Positions 61,929 to 64,000 of a DNA stretch of 64,000 nt are shown piece after piece. The first letter of the stretch is position 1. Every line of letters begins with the position of its first letter. The notes below the pieces were generated by a model. The model saw nothing but the letters and a program-made list of their open reading frames with translations, was not told where the DNA came from and made no database searches. Source of the DNA: Tethya wilhelma. Lineage: Eukaryota > Porifera > Demospongiae > Tethyida > Tethyidae. The DNA is taken from assembly GCA_964030475.1 (NCBI GenBank), contig CAXIPT010000001.1:26054430-26118429 (forward strand), in the 5' to 3' direction. The position numbers were made by a program, and so were the translations under genes.

Positions 61929-62641
61929 AGGAAAGACTACCTTAGCCGACTCCATCATTGCCAGCAATGGTATCATATCTCAGAGACAGGCTGGCAAGGT
62001 TAGCACAGCTAGTAATGGTCCATTTTGGTCCATGGATTTGGTCTTACTTTGGTCACTAATGGTACTCTTTGGTCATCTATAGTTACGGTACATGGACAGT
62101 CGTGAGGACGAACAGCAGCGTGGTATTACCATGAAGTCCAGTGCCATATCACTGCAGTACACAAGAGGTATGAATGTGCATTTGTTTCAATTAATCTTGT
62201 CCTGTTAAAATTGGATTTCTTGTCCTACAGGTCAGGACAAGTATCTGGTCAATTTGATCGATTCACCAGGACATGTAGATTTCTCCAGTGAAGTAAGTTG
62301 TTGAAATTATTTTAAGTGTAAAAATGAATTAGTACAGTTCATCTCTCTCTCTCTCTCCCCCCCCCCTCCCCCCCAGGTGTCCACTGCTGTTAGATTGTGT
62401 GATGGAGCATTAGTGATAGTCGATGCAGTTGAGGGGGTGTGTCCACAGGTATGAGCTGCTCACATGACCTCACATGATCCATATGATATATTCACCACCC
62501 TAGACGCAGGTGGTGCTACAGCAGGCATGGCTGGAGGGCATTAAGCCGTGTCTGATTGTGAATAAAGTTGACAGGTTGATCACAGAGCTCAAGTTCTCAC
62601 CGACTGAAGCCTACTACCATCTCCAGCAGATACTGGAACAG
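60911..62641 (+). CDS. EFL1: Elongation factor-like GTPase 1, N-terminal GTPase part
   Basis: EFL1 is an EF-2-like GTPase of 60S maturation. Exons: 60911-61004, 61931-61998, 62083-62167, 62231-62292, 62377-62448 and 62504-62641. GTPase motifs: [19 protein letters not shown] (P-loop, split by the first intron inside the Gly codon), [18 protein letters not shown] (switch I Thr), [15 protein letters not shown] (G3 DxPG), [20 protein letters not shown] and [11 protein letters not shown] (G4 NKxD). All are intact. ATG 60911 was chosen (AAGATGGCC) rather than an upstream in-frame ATG. Coding stops at a donor after QQILEQ. The following exons (roughly 400 residues) would lie beyond the window, while the C-terminal part is on the minus strand to the left. 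Confidence 0.95.
61857..61929 (+). repeat. (CA)n then (TC)n before EFL1 exon 2
   Basis: CA units to about 61897, then TC to 61927, then CCCAG at the acceptor. Confidence 0.9.
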
Positions 62642-62765
62642 GTACAGTTTTAAATCACTGCAATCTTAAACTAATGCATATGTAGTATCTCTATATCTTC
62701 ATTCTGTAACTCTTTTCATACATTTAGTTGTGTATTTTAAGATACATTCTGGGTTATATCTCAGT

Positions 62766-62840
62766 CTAGGAAGGTCGTATTGAGCTGGGATTGGTACCAT
62801 TACGATCAGCTTAAAGAGATCTTTCAAATGATAATATATT
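62766..62840. mobile_element. Partial copy of the GATCAGCTTAAAGAGAT element
   Basis: CTAGGAAGGTCGTATTGAGC and ACCATTACGATCAGCTTAAA match the family at 5517-5690. Confidence 0.5.
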
Positions 62841-62845
62841 ATTAA

Positions 62846-63120
62846 GCCTCGGCGCATGCGTAGCACGTGCAGAGGATTATGGTAGTCGTTTTGTGTGTCT
62901 GTTTGTTCCATCGAAATCTCAAGAAAGGCAGCTCTAGCGACAAAATTGATGGTATTTACGTTCATAAATCTGAATGATCTTGTAGAAATATATTTTTTGT
63001 TGTCTAAAATACTTTAGTTTCCGAAATTTCAGGCTTTTGTGCCTTTAGTGAGCGCTTAGCTTCGAGACCACGCCTACTAATTTGGTGTGCGTTATCCAGA
63101 ATTTGTGTAGAAAATACTGA
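62846..63120. mobile_element. Diverged relative of the TTAA-flanked insert
   Basis: Preceded by TTAA at 62842-62845. Shares GCGCATGCG, a GGTAGTCGTTTTG block, AGCGCTTAGCTTCGAGACCA and GTGTGCGTTAT with the inverse of the 15738-16456 element. The far TTAA is not found, so it looks truncated. Confidence 0.6.
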
Positions 63121-63148
63121 CAAGCCTCTGCTAACAAGCACACTCAGG

Positions 63149-64000
63149 AACATCGGGTTCTCCACTAGTTTTAGTGGGAAAGGTTCTCGGGTTCTCCACT
63201 AGTTTTAGTGGGAAAGTTTCTTGGGTTCTCCAATAGTTTTGATGGGAAATGGTTCTTGGGTTCTCCACTAGTTTTAGTGGGAAAGGTTCTTGGGTTCTCC
63301 ACTAGTTTTAGTGGGAAAGGTTCTGGGTTCTCCACTAGTTTTAGTGGGAAAGGTTCTCGGGTTCTCCACTAGTTTTAGTGGGAAAGTTTCTTGGGTTCTC
63401 CAATAGTTTTGATGGGAAATGGTTCTTGGGTTCTCTACTAGTTTTAGTGGGAAAGGTTCTTGGGTTCTCCACTAGTTTTAGTGGGAAAGGTTCTTCACTA
63501 GTTTTAGTGGGAAAAGGTTCTCCACTAGTTTTAGTGGGAAAGGTTCTTGGGTTCTCCAATACTTTTAGTGGGAAAGGTTCTCGGGTTCTCCAGTAGTTTT
63601 AGTGGGAAAAGGTTCTCCACTAGTTTTAGTGGGAAAGGTTCTTGGGTTCTCCACTAGTTTTAGTGAAAAAGGTTCTTGGGTTCTCCACTAGTTTTAGTGG
63701 GAAAGGTTCTCGGGTTCTCCCCTAGTTTTAGTAGGAAAGGTTCTCGGGTTTTCCACTAGTTTTAGTGGGAAAGTTTCTTGGGTTCTCCAATAGTTTTGAT
63801 GGGAAAAGGTTCTTGGATTCATCAGTAGTTTTAATGGGAAAAGGTTCTTGGGTTCTCCAATAGTTTTGATGGGAAAAGGTTCTTGGGTTCTCCAATAGTT
63901 TTGATGGGAAAAGGTTCTTGGGTTCTCCACTAGTTTTAGTGGGAAAGGTTCTTGGGTTCTCCACTAGTTTTAGTGGGAAAGGTTCTTGGGTTCTCCACTA
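63149..64000. repeat. 34-bp minisatellite, about 25 units, running off the window
   Basis: Unit GGTTCTCCACTAGTTTTAGT followed by GGGAAAGGTTCTTG. Variants have CAATAGTTTTGATGGG, and some units are shortened to 25-26 bp. It lies in an EFL1 intron. Long ORFs here are artefacts of the repeat. Confidence 0.95.

Noticed and set aside
63341..63964. Minus and plus ORFs reading ENPRTFPTKTSGEP or similar
   Set aside because: They arise from the 34-bp minisatellite, which shifts frame with each unit.
63149..64000. CRISPR-like array
   Set aside because: Units are contiguous with no unique spacers, and the context is an animal intron.

Overview
This is eukaryotic, animal-type genomic DNA: introns with GT-AG ends, a long-ORF-poor layout, abundant (CA)n and (GA)n microsatellites, and metazoan gene families (AP-3 beta, UBL7, PWWP3/MUM1-like, alkaline ceramidase, chondroitin synthase family, EFL1, a ROC-COR-Death protein). 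The compact genes, short introns and transposon-derived families (Crypton-like, hAT-like, Mutator-like with YqaJ, piggyBac-like TTAA elements) fit an early-branching marine animal, most likely a demosponge. That assignment is inference.

Layout. 1-6829 (+): the 3' part of a multi-exon gene for an unrecognised single-pass membrane protein, its introns full of small palindromic repeats. 7921-11328 (-): a ROCO protein with a C-terminal Death domain, cut at its 5' end by a single N and a repeat arm. 11.3-30.0 kb: a transposon graveyard with a broken Crypton-like recombinase, a hAT-like transposase interrupted by a 719-bp TTAA-flanked element, hairpin elements, a broken transposon-associated gene, and an apparently intact 4.25-kb Mutator-like element whose protein joins a DDE transposase to a YqaJ nuclease. 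30.0-35.9 kb (+): C-terminal part of AP-3 beta. 36.4-42.4 kb: a PWWP protein (-) and UBL7 (+), head to head. 42.5-45.6 kb: transposon debris and a partial duplicate of the first gene's last exon. 45.6-48.0 kb (-): N-terminal part of AP-3 beta. 48.2-49.5 kb (-): a coiled-coil protein. 49.7-50.9 kb (+): alkaline ceramidase. 51.5-53.2 kb (-): an intronless F-box protein. 53.3-54.4 kb (+): a dual-specificity phosphatase. 54.5-56.8 kb (-): an intronless chondroitin synthase-family protein. 57.0-58.9 kb (-): C-terminal half of EFL1. 60.1-60.6 kb (-): start of a small unidentified gene. 60.9-62.6 kb (+): N-terminal GTPase part of EFL1. 63.15-64 kb: a 34-bp minisatellite that runs off the window.

The main anomaly is that two conserved genes, AP-3 beta and EFL1, are each present once but in two pieces on opposite strands. 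The AP-3 beta pieces have matching phase-0 splice ends. This points to inversion or mis-oriented contigs, or less likely to transcripts joined by trans-splicing. Six single-base Ns lie in the window and several sit at or near repeat arms or coding breaks, which favours an assembly explanation.

The housekeeping genes do not form one pathway. They cover endolysosomal sorting (AP-3), 60S ribosome maturation (EFL1), ubiquitin handling (UBL7, F-box protein), sphingolipid hydrolysis (ceramidase), glycosaminoglycan synthesis and protein dephosphorylation. Several are paired head to head with only about 105-285 bp between start codons. Exon ends were placed by eye from splice motifs, so small errors are likely.
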